A stretch of DNA of 64,000 nt from Luteibacter yeojuensis (lineage in GTDB: Bacteria; Pseudomonadota; Gammaproteobacteria; Xanthomonadales; Rhodanobacteraceae): contig NZ_JZRB01000023.1 in assembly GCF_000964085.1 (NCBI RefSeq), positions 60,724 through 124,723 of the forward strand, read 5' to 3'. A program made the translations under genes and the position numbers. The notes beneath the pieces are model-generated. The model saw only the letters and a program-made list of their open reading frames with translations, ran no database searches and was not told the DNA's origin. Shown piece by piece: positions 55,838-64,000 of the stretch. The first letter of the stretch is position 1. Every line of letters starts with the position of its first letter.

Positions 55838-56769
55838 ATAACGATACCGATTTCGAAGATAACGATACCCTCGTCGACGACGACTTCCGCTGTGGCTACG
55901 TGGCCCTGCTGGGGCGCCCCAACGTGGGCAAGTCCACCTTGCTCAACGCGCTGATCGGCGTGCGGCTCTCCATCGTCAGCCACCGCCCGCAGACCACGCG
56001 CCACCGCATCCTGGGCATCTCCACCAAGCCCAACGGCCAGATCCTCTACGTGGATACCCCGGGCCTGCACCGTGGCGGCAAGCGCGCCATGAACCGCAGC
56101 CTCAACCGCGCCGCGCGCGCCGCGGTCATGGAAGTGGACCTGGCCGTGCAGGTCATCGAGGCCGGCAAGTGGACCGACGAGGATTCGGCCATGTACCAGG
56201 CCGTGGCGGAGCAGAAGGGCCTGCCCCGGCTGCTGGCCATCAACAAGGTCGACCTGCAGAAAGACAAGGGGGCCATGCTGCCCTTCGTCGCCGGCCTGAT
56301 GGAAAAGCACCCGTTCGACGACGTGTACTACGTCAGCGCGCTCAAGTCGAAGGGCCTCGATGGCCTGGAGAAGGGCATCCTGAAGCGCCTGCCCGAGCAG
56401 CCGGCCATTTACGGCGAGGACGAGATCACCGACCGCAGCGAGCGCTTCCTCGCCGGCGAGATGGTGCGCGAGCAGCTCATGCTGCGCCTCGACCAGGAGC
56501 TGCCCTATGCCACCACGGTGGAGATCGAAGGCTTCCAGGACCGCCCCGATGGCGTCGCCGAAGTGCACGCCGTGATCTGGGTGGAGCGCGATGGCCAGAA
56601 GGCCATCGTCATCGGCGCGGGCGGCGCGCAGCTCAAGGCCATCGGCACCTCGGCACGCCGCGCGATGGAGACCATGTTCGAGCGCAAGGTGTTCCTCAAG
56701 CTGTGGGTGAAGGTCCGCGAGGGCTGGGCCGACGACGAGAACCTCCTCAAGCGCTTCGGCTACGAATAA
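55834..56769 (+). CDS. era: GTPase Era
   Basis: A 311-residue GTPase needed for 16S rRNA maturation and 30S assembly. G motifs are [35 protein letters not shown] and AINKVDLQ; a KH RNA-binding domain follows ([40 protein letters not shown]). A slightly acidic N-terminal extension of about 20 residues precedes the G1 motif. Its start overlaps rnc, and recO follows after 21 bases. Confidence 0.97.
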   Translation: MNNDTDFEDNDTLVDDDFRCGYVALLGRPNVGKSTLLNALIGVRLSIVSHRPQTTRHRILGISTKPNGQILYVDTPGLHRGGKRAMNRSLNRAARAAVMEVDLAVQVIEAGKWTDEDSAMYQAVAEQKGLPRLLAINKVDLQKDKGAMLPFVAGLMEKHPFDDVYYVSALKSKGLDGLEKGILKRLPEQPAIYGEDEITDRSERFLAGEMVREQLMLRLDQELPYATTVEIEGFQDRPDGVAEVHAVIWVERDGQKAIVIGAGGAQLKAIGTSARRAMETMFERKVFLKLWVKVREGWADDENLLKRFGYE

Positions 56770-56790
56770 GCCCGCCAGGGCGCCAAGCGC

Positions 56791-57483
56791 ATGCGCGTCG
56801 AACAGCAACCCGCCTTCGTCCTGCATGCGCGGCCCTACCGCGAGACCTCCCTGCTGGTGGAGTGCCTCACCCGCGACCTTGGCCGCATCGGCGTCGTCGC
56901 GCGCGGGGTCCGCAATGAACGGGCGCGCTCGCAACGGGCGCAGCTGGAACCGTTCCAGCGCATCGCCCTTGATCTGTTGCTGAAGGGCGAACTGGCCACG
57001 ATGCGCGCGGCGGAGCCCGCCGGGCCGTCACGGCGCCTCATCGGTGACGCCGGCCTGGCCGGCCTCTACCTCAACGAGCTGGTGGTGCGCCTCACTGGCA
57101 GGCAGGATCCTAACCCGGAGCTCTTCGACCACTACGAGCGCACGCTCGGGCGCATGGCCGCGGGCGAGCCGCTGGGCTGGACCCTGCGCCGGTTCGAGCG
57201 CGACATGCTCGATGCGCTGGGGTACGCCTTGCAGCTGGACGTCGACGCGCTCGACGGCGAGCCGCTCGACCCCACGGCCACGTACGTCTACGACCCGGAA
57301 TCGGGCGCATCGCCGGGGCGGCGCGGCGACGCGCACGCGCTACGCGGCGCGGACCTGATCGCACTGGCCGCCGATACACCGCCTGACACGGCCGGGCTGG
57401 CCGCGCTGCGGCGCATGATGCGCAAGGTCATTACCTTCCACCTGGGTGGGGGTGAGCTGAAGGCGTGGCGGGTGTTGCGCTGA
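56791..57483 (+). CDS. recO: DNA repair protein RecO
   Basis: A 230-residue recombination mediator of the RecFOR pathway. The N-terminal OB domain (FVLHARPYRETSLLVECLTR, GRIGVVARGVRNERARSQRA) is followed by the helical domain (LYLNELVVRLTGRQDPNPELFDHYERTL). The zinc-binding cysteines seen in some RecO proteins are absent, as in most gammaproteobacteria. It ends the conserved lepA-recO cluster; the accessory RHS region starts about 150 bases downstream. Confidence 0.95.
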   Translation: MRVEQQPAFVLHARPYRETSLLVECLTRDLGRIGVVARGVRNERARSQRAQLEPFQRIALDLLLKGELATMRAAEPAGPSRRLIGDAGLAGLYLNELVVRLTGRQDPNPELFDHYERTLGRMAAGEPLGWTLRRFERDMLDALGYALQLDVDALDGEPLDPTATYVYDPESGASPGRRGDAHALRGADLIALAADTPPDTAGLAALRRMMRKVITFHLGGGELKAWRVLR

Positions 57484-57635
57484 CATGCATTCCGATAGGC
57501 CGAGGGTGTGAATCCCAGTCCATTCATCGTCTTGCATGCGTCATGCCTTTTGTACGCGTCGATAGTTCGCTGATGCGCGCGCACGCCAGCACAAGCGGCG
57601 TATGGTGAAACGCCGCATGGATGTGGAGAGCGGAC

Positions 57636-59774
57636 ATGGAACGATCAGAGACGGGCGTGACACCGGCGGCAACCCTGAGCTTCAGCTTCCTCAAGATATT
57701 CAGGGATGGGAGTGCTGCGGTCCGCCCTAGCTTCCATATATTCAGTAACGGCGCGCAGAGGTGCAAGGTCACGATCGAGTTCGCGGCCATGGAGGGCGGC
57801 GTGCCCCGCAAGCTAACCCAGGCAGAGATCGATGCGGGATTCAAACTCATTGCACATGCTGGCGGGGAACCGCTCGGCGTGGGGCTGGGAGGAGCGCATG
57901 CCGCGTGGATTATCAGCCGCAGTCCCGGGACCTTTACCTGGAACGAAGGCTTGGTGCAGCGTTTTGCATCGTCGTCACCTGCCGAATCCGCTGGCCCGGA
58001 ACACGAAGACACCGAGGTGCGAGAATCGGGTACGCAAACCATTGATTTTTGGGTTTCCACCATCGTGGCGGACGCCTTGCGGATCTCCGTGGCTTTTTTC
58101 AATTCAGCCGGCGTCGTCGTGGCTGCGACGAATTGGGAGACCGAAGGCGCTCCCGAGGGAAGCGGGTACGGCGACCGCAACGGCAAATTCAATTCGTCAG
58201 TAAACGTTGTCGGAACACGCTTTGTCCAGCCGGATATTGAAGCCTATGGACGAAAGCGGCCCGGCGAGCGCCACGTTCTTGATGCCACGCAAATCAAGTG
58301 GGAGGATTCGAGTCAAACCATTTCATACGAACATTATATTTCGCTAACACTGTACGGCACTCCTTTCCATTGGAAATACGCCCTCGCTATGATTACGACG
58401 GATTTTAGCTTGTGGAATGATTTCCGGGGCGAATATTCGAATTGCCGAGACAAATGGGCGATTACCTACATAATCCAGCCTGGCGAGTCGCGTTATCGGT
58501 ATGACGATAAGAAGATCGCTTGGCTTTACTTTTTAGACGCAAAGATGGGCAAGGTTTCAAGCTATCTCGATCAATTCGCGTTGCCCAAGGCACCGGACGC
58601 CACGGTCGTCACGATTGGCATGGTGCGAAATAAATATGAGTTTCATGTTTGCGACGCCCACGGCGATTGGGTTCCCCCACAAACTTCGCTCTATCTCACG
58701 CTATTGGATGAGTTCGGCAACCGTCACGCCATTCGATTGTACTTCTCGGAAGGCCACGAACGTGAGTGGGTCTCCATCGACAAGTACACCTTTCCAGCGG
58801 CTATCGAAAGCGACGATTTCTCCATCGATAGCCTTGCCATCCACCCCCAGCAAACGCGCTTGTACGCCAACGGGCGGCAGCAGGCGCGGATTGGCATCAC
58901 CCTCGAGCCTCGCCTGAATGGTGCCGACACCTTGCTGACGGAAGAAGAGTGGGCATCCGTGCGCCTTCTCGATCACGATTCCCGCAAAGCCATTCCCTTT
59001 ACGGAAAGTGCATGGACCGGCGGCGAAGTGGGTTGGGCGGCCCAGCACGAGCACAACGGCTATGAGTACTATCCCGGCTCGCTCAGCATGGCGCCGCAGG
59101 CGGATTCCAATACGAGGTATTTCTTTGTATCCGTCGATAGTGCCGCCAGGGGTACGTCGCTTCGCGTGGCATTCAGCATCAAGGCGCGCGATGGGAAGAT
59201 CTACGAGAGCACGGGTTACCTGACGGCCACGGATGGTACGGAGCACTACGACGTCAGCTATGACGTGCGCACGGGAATCGACATCACCCAGGAAGAGCCC
59301 GCGCACTACGTTGGGTCGGATGTACACGTGTCGTGGCGCAATCTTCCGCTGGCATTGGGCGACGTTCAGGACGCTGTCTTCAACAAAGCCGGGGCCGTGT
59401 CGCTCGCGCCGCGCACGGGAGTTGGCCCTGCCGTACGGCGCATGTCGTGTACGCCAGCCGGTGCCATGCATTGGGAGACACTCATGCCCGGCGATACGAA
59501 CCCGTGCGCGATGGGCTTCGCCGAGCCCGGCTCAAAGGATATTCACTGCCAGCGCGATATCGCCTTGCTCATGGAGTTCCCTGCGACCCTCGATCGCGCC
59601 GAGCCCTATAGTGGCGTCATCGTCCTTTGCGGGCGCACCGGCATCCCGATGGCGGGCAACGAGAAACTCCCACGCGACCGCATGGCGGTGACCCTGCTCG
59701 ACAGCTACGGCTCGGAACACGAACTCACCGTGCAATTCGTCAACGGAACGCGCGACGAAATCGAATTCGTCTAA
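57636..59774 (+). CDS. unknown large protein upstream of RHS gene
   Basis: A 712-residue soluble protein with no signal peptide or membrane helix. The ATG at 57636 is preceded by GGAG at seven bases; an ATG five codons earlier lacks one. No family is recognised. It is rich in beta strands. A module LTLLDEFGNRHAIRLYFSEG (about residue 370) is echoed at the C-terminus by VTLLDSYGSEHELTVQFVNG, suggesting repeated beta-sandwich domains. The first half uses many AT-ending codons and is visibly lower in GC than the neighbours, a sign of transfer. It lies 24 bases upstream of the RHS gene, so it is probably its co-transcribed partner. Confidence 0.8.
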   Translation: MERSETGVTPAATLSFSFLKIFRDGSAAVRPSFHIFSNGAQRCKVTIEFAAMEGGVPRKLTQAEIDAGFKLIAHAGGEPLGVGLGGAHAAWIISRSPGTFTWNEGLVQRFASSSPAESAGPEHEDTEVRESGTQTIDFWVSTIVADALRISVAFFNSAGVVVAATNWETEGAPEGSGYGDRNGKFNSSVNVVGTRFVQPDIEAYGRKRPGERHVLDATQIKWEDSSQTISYEHYISLTLYGTPFHWKYALAMITTDFSLWNDFRGEYSNCRDKWAITYIIQPGESRYRYDDKKIAWLYFLDAKMGKVSSYLDQFALPKAPDATVVTIGMVRNKYEFHVCDAHGDWVPPQTSLYLTLLDEFGNRHAIRLYFSEGHEREWVSIDKYTFPAAIESDDFSIDSLAIHPQQTRLYANGRQQARIGITLEPRLNGADTLLTEEEWASVRLLDHDSRKAIPFTESAWTGGEVGWAAQHEHNGYEYYPGSLSMAPQADSNTRYFFVSVDSAARGTSLRVAFSIKARDGKIYESTGYLTATDGTEHYDVSYDVRTGIDITQEEPAHYVGSDVHVSWRNLPLALGDVQDAVFNKAGAVSLAPRTGVGPAVRRMSCTPAGAMHWETLMPGDTNPCAMGFAEPGSKDIHCQRDIALLMEFPATLDRAEPYSGVIVLCGRTGIPMAGNEKLPRDRMAVTLLDSYGSEHELTVQFVNGTRDEIEFV

Positions 59775-59798
59775 GCGATAGCCCAGGGAGGGCGAAGG

Positions 59799-62700
59799 AT
59801 GTCGTCGGATCAGGAAACATCGCTGCCCGCGGCAGAAGCCGGGGAAACACATTCGACGGCGCTGAATTTCTTCAGCAGCGTCGCCGGCCGTGTCGATCCA
59901 CGCACGGGGGCATACATCGCCAGCGTCGACCTGCAGTGCGGTGAAGGGAACACCCTGCGCGGGCCGTCCTTCACGTTCCACCTGGGGTACGACGCGCTGG
60001 CTGGCGTGGACGAAGGGTTCGGGCTGGGCTGGCTGTTGCGCACCACGACGGTTGACCGCACCAGCCGCATGGTGACGCTCGATAGCGGTGAATCGTTCAA
60101 GGCGCGCCCGCTCACGCCGGGCCAGGTCGTCGGCTTCGAAGATCGCAAGCTCGCTACCTTCACGCTCACACCCGGGCCGAATGTGGTCACGGCCACGCTG
60201 GCGCACATCTCGGGCCATATCGAGGAACTGGCGCTGCCGGGCAACCGTGGCAACGTGCTGCGCCCGCATCGGCTGGTCAATCCCGCTGGTGATAGCCTCA
60301 CGCTCGAGTGGGTGCCGTTGCCGCGCGGCGGGTATGGCCTGGGTAGCGTCAAGGACGACAATGGCGTGTTGCTGCTGGGGATCACCTACAACGGTGCCAA
60401 CGAAACGGAAGTTGCCCTGCACATGGGGCAGGGCGAGCCCGTGGTGCTTCGCTTCCACCGCGAGGGCAACCGGCTTGTCCGAATCGAACTGCCCACCCTG
60501 GCGGCCGCCAATGCCGAGAGGGTGGCGGCCGCGGACGAGGCGGCGTGGACCTTCGACTACCGCCAGGCCAATGCGCCGATTCCCGTGTTCCTCATCCGCC
60601 GCCTGGTGAGCCCGACCGGCCTGGTGGAAACGGTGGCCTACGACGATGCCGGCCTGGCCATGCCGGCGGGCGCGCCCCTCACGCACATGCCGGTGGTGAC
60701 CGAGCACCGCATCGCAAGCTTGGCGGCGCCCGACGTGGTGCTGGGGGAAACGCACTACCGGTTCTCACGCACCAACTTCACGGGCTTCGACGTGGTGGCG
60801 AACTGGGCCGCGGCGCGCGACCAGCTCATCCACCTCATCGGGCAGGGCTCGTTTACCTACTGGGGCGAGGAGACCCGGTATAACGACGGCAAGCCAGCCA
60901 TCGTCGTCCGGCGCGATTTCAACCAGTTCCACCTGTTGACGAAGGAAACCACCACCCGGGGGAAGGTCACCAGCGAAGTCACCCTGCGCTATGGCGACCT
61001 GCCAGGCAAGCCGTTCGCCGACCAGCCCGCGGACTTCCAGCTGGTGCACCAGCGGACGACCCGGCAGTGGCATGCCGACGACCCCGGCACCGTGCTCGAG
61101 ACGAACACGCAGACGGATTACGACGACCAGGGCAACGTCATGTGGACGTTCGACAGCACCACCGAGGTGGTGGAGGCGTTCGACCACTACCCCGCGGAAG
61201 GCCTGCAGGATGAGAAGGGTGAATGGCTGTGTCCGCCCGATCCGTGGGGCATTATCCGCCGCCTCAAATCACACATCGTGCAGCCCGGGCGTGGCGGCGG
61301 CCCTCTTCGCACCACGCGTTACCGCTATGGTCTCGTGCCGACGCGTGACGGTGCCCGTTCGTATGTGCAATGCGTGGCGGAGGAAGCCTGGGTAGCCGAC
61401 GAACAAGGCGAACGGCGGCAATCGCTGCTGGAGCGCGCCTACGTCACCGATCGCAGCCTCGCCCACGGCTGCCTCGCCCGCGAAACCCTGCACGAGCGCT
61501 GGGGCACCTCCGAGACCCTGGTGGACTATCTGCTGGGCACCGAGGGCTGGACGACGCGGCGCACGCTACGCACTTACGATGGGCTGGAAGCGGTATCCAG
61601 CGAAACCCTCGCGCTGGTGAACGGCCTGGTCCTGGCGACGGAAAACATGTTCACGAAAACGGTGTACGGCTATGACAGCCTGGGCCGGATGGTGAGCGAG
61701 ACAGCGTCGCCTGGCGTCACCGACTACGAGGCGACCCGTACGTGGGCTTACCAGCTCTCGAACGTGGCACGGTGGGTCGAAGCCTGCGACGTGCTGGATG
61801 TGCGGCGGCGCAGCTGGCTCGACGAGCGGGGCCTGGAAATCACCGGCGCGGAAGCGCTGGGCGAGGGCGCATGGTTCGAGATGGTGCGTTACACGTACGA
61901 CGCCCTGGGGCAACGGGTGTCGGCCACCGCTCGCGACGAGCTGCAGGGGGGCGAGCTGCTCGAACTGACCACGCGCTACGACTACGACGACTGGGGGCGG
62001 GAGGCGCGCATCCTGCATCCCGATGGCAGCGCCACGGTGAGCGACGTGCGCCTCGTCCGTGGCACGAGCGCCGACGACGTCTGGTTACGCGAAACCACCT
62101 GGCGCGAAGGGGGCGACGAGGTGCAGAACGGTGCCATAACCGAGACCGACCCGGCGGGGCGCGTCGTCCGCCGCACCACGGGCGAGCTTGAAGAACGCTG
62201 GGCCTACGATGGGCTTGGCCGGGTGGTCGAAGAAACCGCCACCTGGGGCGACCAGCAGCGCCAAACGCGCCGCGCATGGGATAGCGACGACCGCGAGGTG
62301 GAGACCACGTTGCCCGACGGCAGCCGGGTACGCCGCACGTACGTCGATGCGCCGGACGTACCCCGCTCGCTGTCGTTGGCGGTGGTGGGCCCAGAGGATG
62401 AGGGCGAGTTCTTCCTTGGGGTACGGGAGTTCGATGGGCTGGCCCGGATCACCCGCGAGAAGGCGGGCAGCCTGGAGACACGCCAAACCTACGTCGAAGG
62501 GCAGCTGGCCCCAGTGTCGACACGGCGGCCGTCGGGTGTTGAGCTGCGCATGGCGTACGACCGGCGCTTGGGCGAGAGCCTTCTTTCCACGACGGTGGGC
62601 GAGCTCGGCCCACGCATCGCGCAGGCCGAGTACGACCGGCGCAGCGGGTTGCCCACGCAGCTCGGCGCGGAAGCCGGCACCATCCACATCACGCCCGATC

Positions 62701-63797
62701 GCCGCGGGCGGCTGACGAAGCAGAAGGTGCAGCCGGTCGAAGGGGCGACCCACGACTGCGTCACGGATGTGTCGCCCGCGGGTATCGTGCTCGGCAAGGT
62801 GGGGCAGGATGGTGTATCCGGGGAATACCGCTATGACGCGCTGGGGCGCCTATCTGTTGCGGTGGATGGCGACCTCCAGACCACGCTGGGCTACGACGCG
62901 CTTTCGCGGGCCGTGGTGCGTGCGACGCAGGGCCCGGATGGGGACACGCTGGCCCAGCGCGCCCATCTCGACACGTTCGGCCGCGTGGATGAGGTGTCGT
63001 GGTTGCTAAACGACGTTCCCGTACGCCGCCTCGCCCTCGTCTACCGCGCCGACAACAAGGTGACCGCGAAGAAGTGGTACGGCAACGACGGTGCCCTGTG
63101 CCGCGACGAGTCGTTCGATTACGACCTGCGGGGGCGCCTTGTGCTCCACACCATCGACGCCAGCACCGATAGCGAGCTGCCCGCCGACGACGAAGGCAAG
63201 CCCTTCGTACGCCAGGCCTTCCTCCACGATGCCATTGATAACCTGCTTACCGTTGCCACGACGCGCAGCGATGGCACCGTCGACGAGCTGGCGTATGACT
63301 ACGACACCGTCGACAGGGACCGCGCCATCCGCGTGCGCCGCAGTACGGCAGGCAAGCCTGGGGAAACAAGCTGGACGCTGAGCTACGACGCCGACGGCAA
63401 CCTCGTCGACGACGGGCGCGGCATGCGGCTGGCGTGGGATGGCGCAGGGCGCCTCGCCAGCATGACCCTCCCCGATGGCAAGGAAAGCCGCTACCAGCAC
63501 GGGCCAGGCGGGCGCCCCTGGATCGTCGACCACGACGCGATGCGCACATGGCGCTTCTACGAGGAAGGCGCATTGGTCTACGAGTACTCGCGCGATGGAG
63601 AGGCACGCCGGTTCATCCGCGTGGGTGGCAAGGCCATCGCCGAGACACGGCTGGCCCAGGCGGTGCGAACCACGTGGTTGCTGGGGACGGATCCGCAAGG
63701 CTCGGTGATCGTCACACACGATGGCGCGACCGGGACCAGGACCTACGACGCGTTCGGTGTGCTTAGGGATATATCCGACAAAGTGGCACGCGCATGA
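59799..63797 (+). CDS. RHS/YD-repeat protein (shell part)
   Basis: A 1332-residue protein with a strong GGGAGGG about eight bases before the ATG and no signal peptide. The N-terminal 250 residues (ALNFFSSVAGRVDPRTGAYI, LGYDALAGVDEGFGLGWLL) are typical for large RHS proteins. Many YD repeats follow, such as YDSLGRMVSE, YDALGQRVSA, YDGLGRVVEE, YDALGRLSVA and YDADGNLVDD. RHS repeats form a hollow shell that encloses a toxic C-terminus. The frame stops soon after TYDAFGVLRD, where the hyperconserved core should begin; the core is found in the overlapping next ORF. Confidence 0.9.
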   Translation: MSSDQETSLPAAEAGETHSTALNFFSSVAGRVDPRTGAYIASVDLQCGEGNTLRGPSFTFHLGYDALAGVDEGFGLGWLLRTTTVDRTSRMVTLDSGESFKARPLTPGQVVGFEDRKLATFTLTPGPNVVTATLAHISGHIEELALPGNRGNVLRPHRLVNPAGDSLTLEWVPLPRGGYGLGSVKDDNGVLLLGITYNGANETEVALHMGQGEPVVLRFHREGNRLVRIELPTLAAANAERVAAADEAAWTFDYRQANAPIPVFLIRRLVSPTGLVETVAYDDAGLAMPAGAPLTHMPVVTEHRIASLAAPDVVLGETHYRFSRTNFTGFDVVANWAAARDQLIHLIGQGSFTYWGEETRYNDGKPAIVVRRDFNQFHLLTKETTTRGKVTSEVTLRYGDLPGKPFADQPADFQLVHQRTTRQWHADDPGTVLETNTQTDYDDQGNVMWTFDSTTEVVEAFDHYPAEGLQDEKGEWLCPPDPWGIIRRLKSHIVQPGRGGGPLRTTRYRYGLVPTRDGARSYVQCVAEEAWVADEQGERRQSLLERAYVTDRSLAHGCLARETLHERWGTSETLVDYLLGTEGWTTRRTLRTYDGLEAVSSETLALVNGLVLATENMFTKTVYGYDSLGRMVSETASPGVTDYEATRTWAYQLSNVARWVEACDVLDVRRRSWLDERGLEITGAEALGEGAWFEMVRYTYDALGQRVSATARDELQGGELLELTTRYDYDDWGREARILHPDGSATVSDVRLVRGTSADDVWLRETTWREGGDEVQNGAITETDPAGRVVRRTTGELEERWAYDGLGRVVEETATWGDQQRQTRRAWDSDDREVETTLPDGSRVRRTYVDAPDVPRSLSLAVVGPEDEGEFFLGVREFDGLARITREKAGSLETRQTYVEGQLAPVSTRRPSGVELRMAYDRRLGESLLSTTVGELGPRIAQAEYDRRSGLPTQLGAEAGTIHITPDRRGRLTKQKVQPVEGATHDCVTDVSPAGIVLGKVGQDGVSGEYRYDALGRLSVAVDGDLQTTLGYDALSRAVVRATQGPDGDTLAQRAHLDTFGRVDEVSWLLNDVPVRRLALVYRADNKVTAKKWYGNDGALCRDESFDYDLRGRLVLHTIDASTDSELPADDEGKPFVRQAFLHDAIDNLLTVATTRSDGTVDELAYDYDTVDRDRAIRVRRSTAGKPGETSWTLSYDADGNLVDDGRGMRLAWDGAGRLASMTLPDGKESRYQHGPGGRPWIVDHDAMRTWRFYEEGALVYEYSRDGEARRFIRVGGKAIAETRLAQAVRTTWLLGTDPQGSVIVTHDGATGTRTYDAFGVLRDISDKVARA

Positions 63798-64000
63798 ACG
63801 CACATGCCGACCACGAGAGACCAAGGCTCGCCTACGCCGGCGAAGTGTGCGACGGCGAATCAGCCATCTATCTTCTCAGAAACCGGCTGTATGGCTCCGT
63901 CGTCCGAAGATTCTGCGAACCTGACCACGTGAGCCCCTTTGGCGCAGGCGGTTTGAATAGGTACGCATATTGCGGTGGCGACCCGATCAACCGCGTCGAC
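63794..64000 (+). CDS. RHS core domain protein, 3' end outside window
   Basis: An ORF that starts at an ATG overlapping the TGA of the RHS gene (ATGA, -1 frame) and stays open to the window edge (69 codons). It contains the RHS repeat-associated core: RLAYAGEVCDGESAIYLLRN, RRFCEPDHVSPFGAGG and LNRYAYCGGDPINRVD. In related proteins the variable toxin follows directly after this signature, so the toxic domain and probably an immunity gene should lie just beyond the window. No own ribosome site is obvious; translation coupling or an ancestral frameshift are the alternatives. GC is lower than in the shell ORF. Confidence 0.85.
   Translation, partial: MNAHADHERPRLAYAGEVCDGESAIYLLRNRLYGSVVRRFCEPDHVSPFGAGGLNRYAYCGGDPINRVD

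Noticed and set aside
63770..63800. Programmed -1 frameshift to join the two RHS ORFs
   Set aside because: No classical slippery heptamer or clear downstream stem is seen before the TGA; ATGA coupling or a mutation explains it more simply.

Overview
The window reads as a chromosomal segment of a GC-rich gammaproteobacterium of the Xanthomonadales, most like Rhodanobacteraceae (Luteibacter/Dyella type). This is inferred from high GC, the lexA-imuA-imuB-dnaE2 mutagenesis cassette, the rpoE-rseA-mucD-lepA-lepB-DUF4845-rnc-era-recO core cluster, and REP palindromes of the GTAGGAGC/GTGGGAGC kind. No search was run, so the genus is a guess.

Layout. 1-9 kb holds the end of a c-di-GMP phosphodiesterase followed by mostly single genes: CsaA-like protein, UBP zinc finger, DUF1304, patatin-like lipase, TPR lipoprotein, receiver protein, HAD phosphatase, DUF4105, TraB/GumN. 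9-20 kb holds a large TonB-dependent receptor facing an unusual FNR-like regulator, a hybrid histidine kinase with an amidohydrolase, an acyltransferase, BrkB, CsbD and an Nramp transporter. 20-24.7 kb holds two small peptides, a 490-base structured gap, glutathione-dependent formaldehyde dehydrogenase with its neighbours, and a small secreted peptide. 24.9-30.8 kb is the SOS mutasome operon on the minus strand, ending in lexA with a palindromic operator. A near-identical palindrome sits in the promoter of an MFS-HAD-DeoR operon at 31.2-33.8 kb. 33.9-37.8 kb holds divergent ppsA and ppsR plus DUF1249. 37.9-38.3 kb is a tRNA operon (Ala-Glu-Asp) with a clear promoter and terminator. 38.5-45.7 kb holds a KefB-type antiporter, FKBP isomerase, ugd, slyX, DUF2058 and a FadB/FadJ-like enzyme. 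45.8-48.8 kb holds a hypothetical gene and a GGDEF-EAL protein. 48.9-57.5 kb is the envelope-stress and core-housekeeping cluster, with a recognisable sigma-E promoter before rpoE.

57.6-64 kb is the accessory part. A 712-residue protein of unknown family, visibly lower in GC in its first half, is followed at 24 bases by a 1332-residue RHS/YD-repeat protein. Just where the RHS core should begin, this protein stops in an ATGA overlap with another ORF. That second ORF carries the RHS core signature and runs off the window. This three-gene unit looks like a split RHS polymorphic toxin with an unrecognised partner and is the best candidate for something new here.
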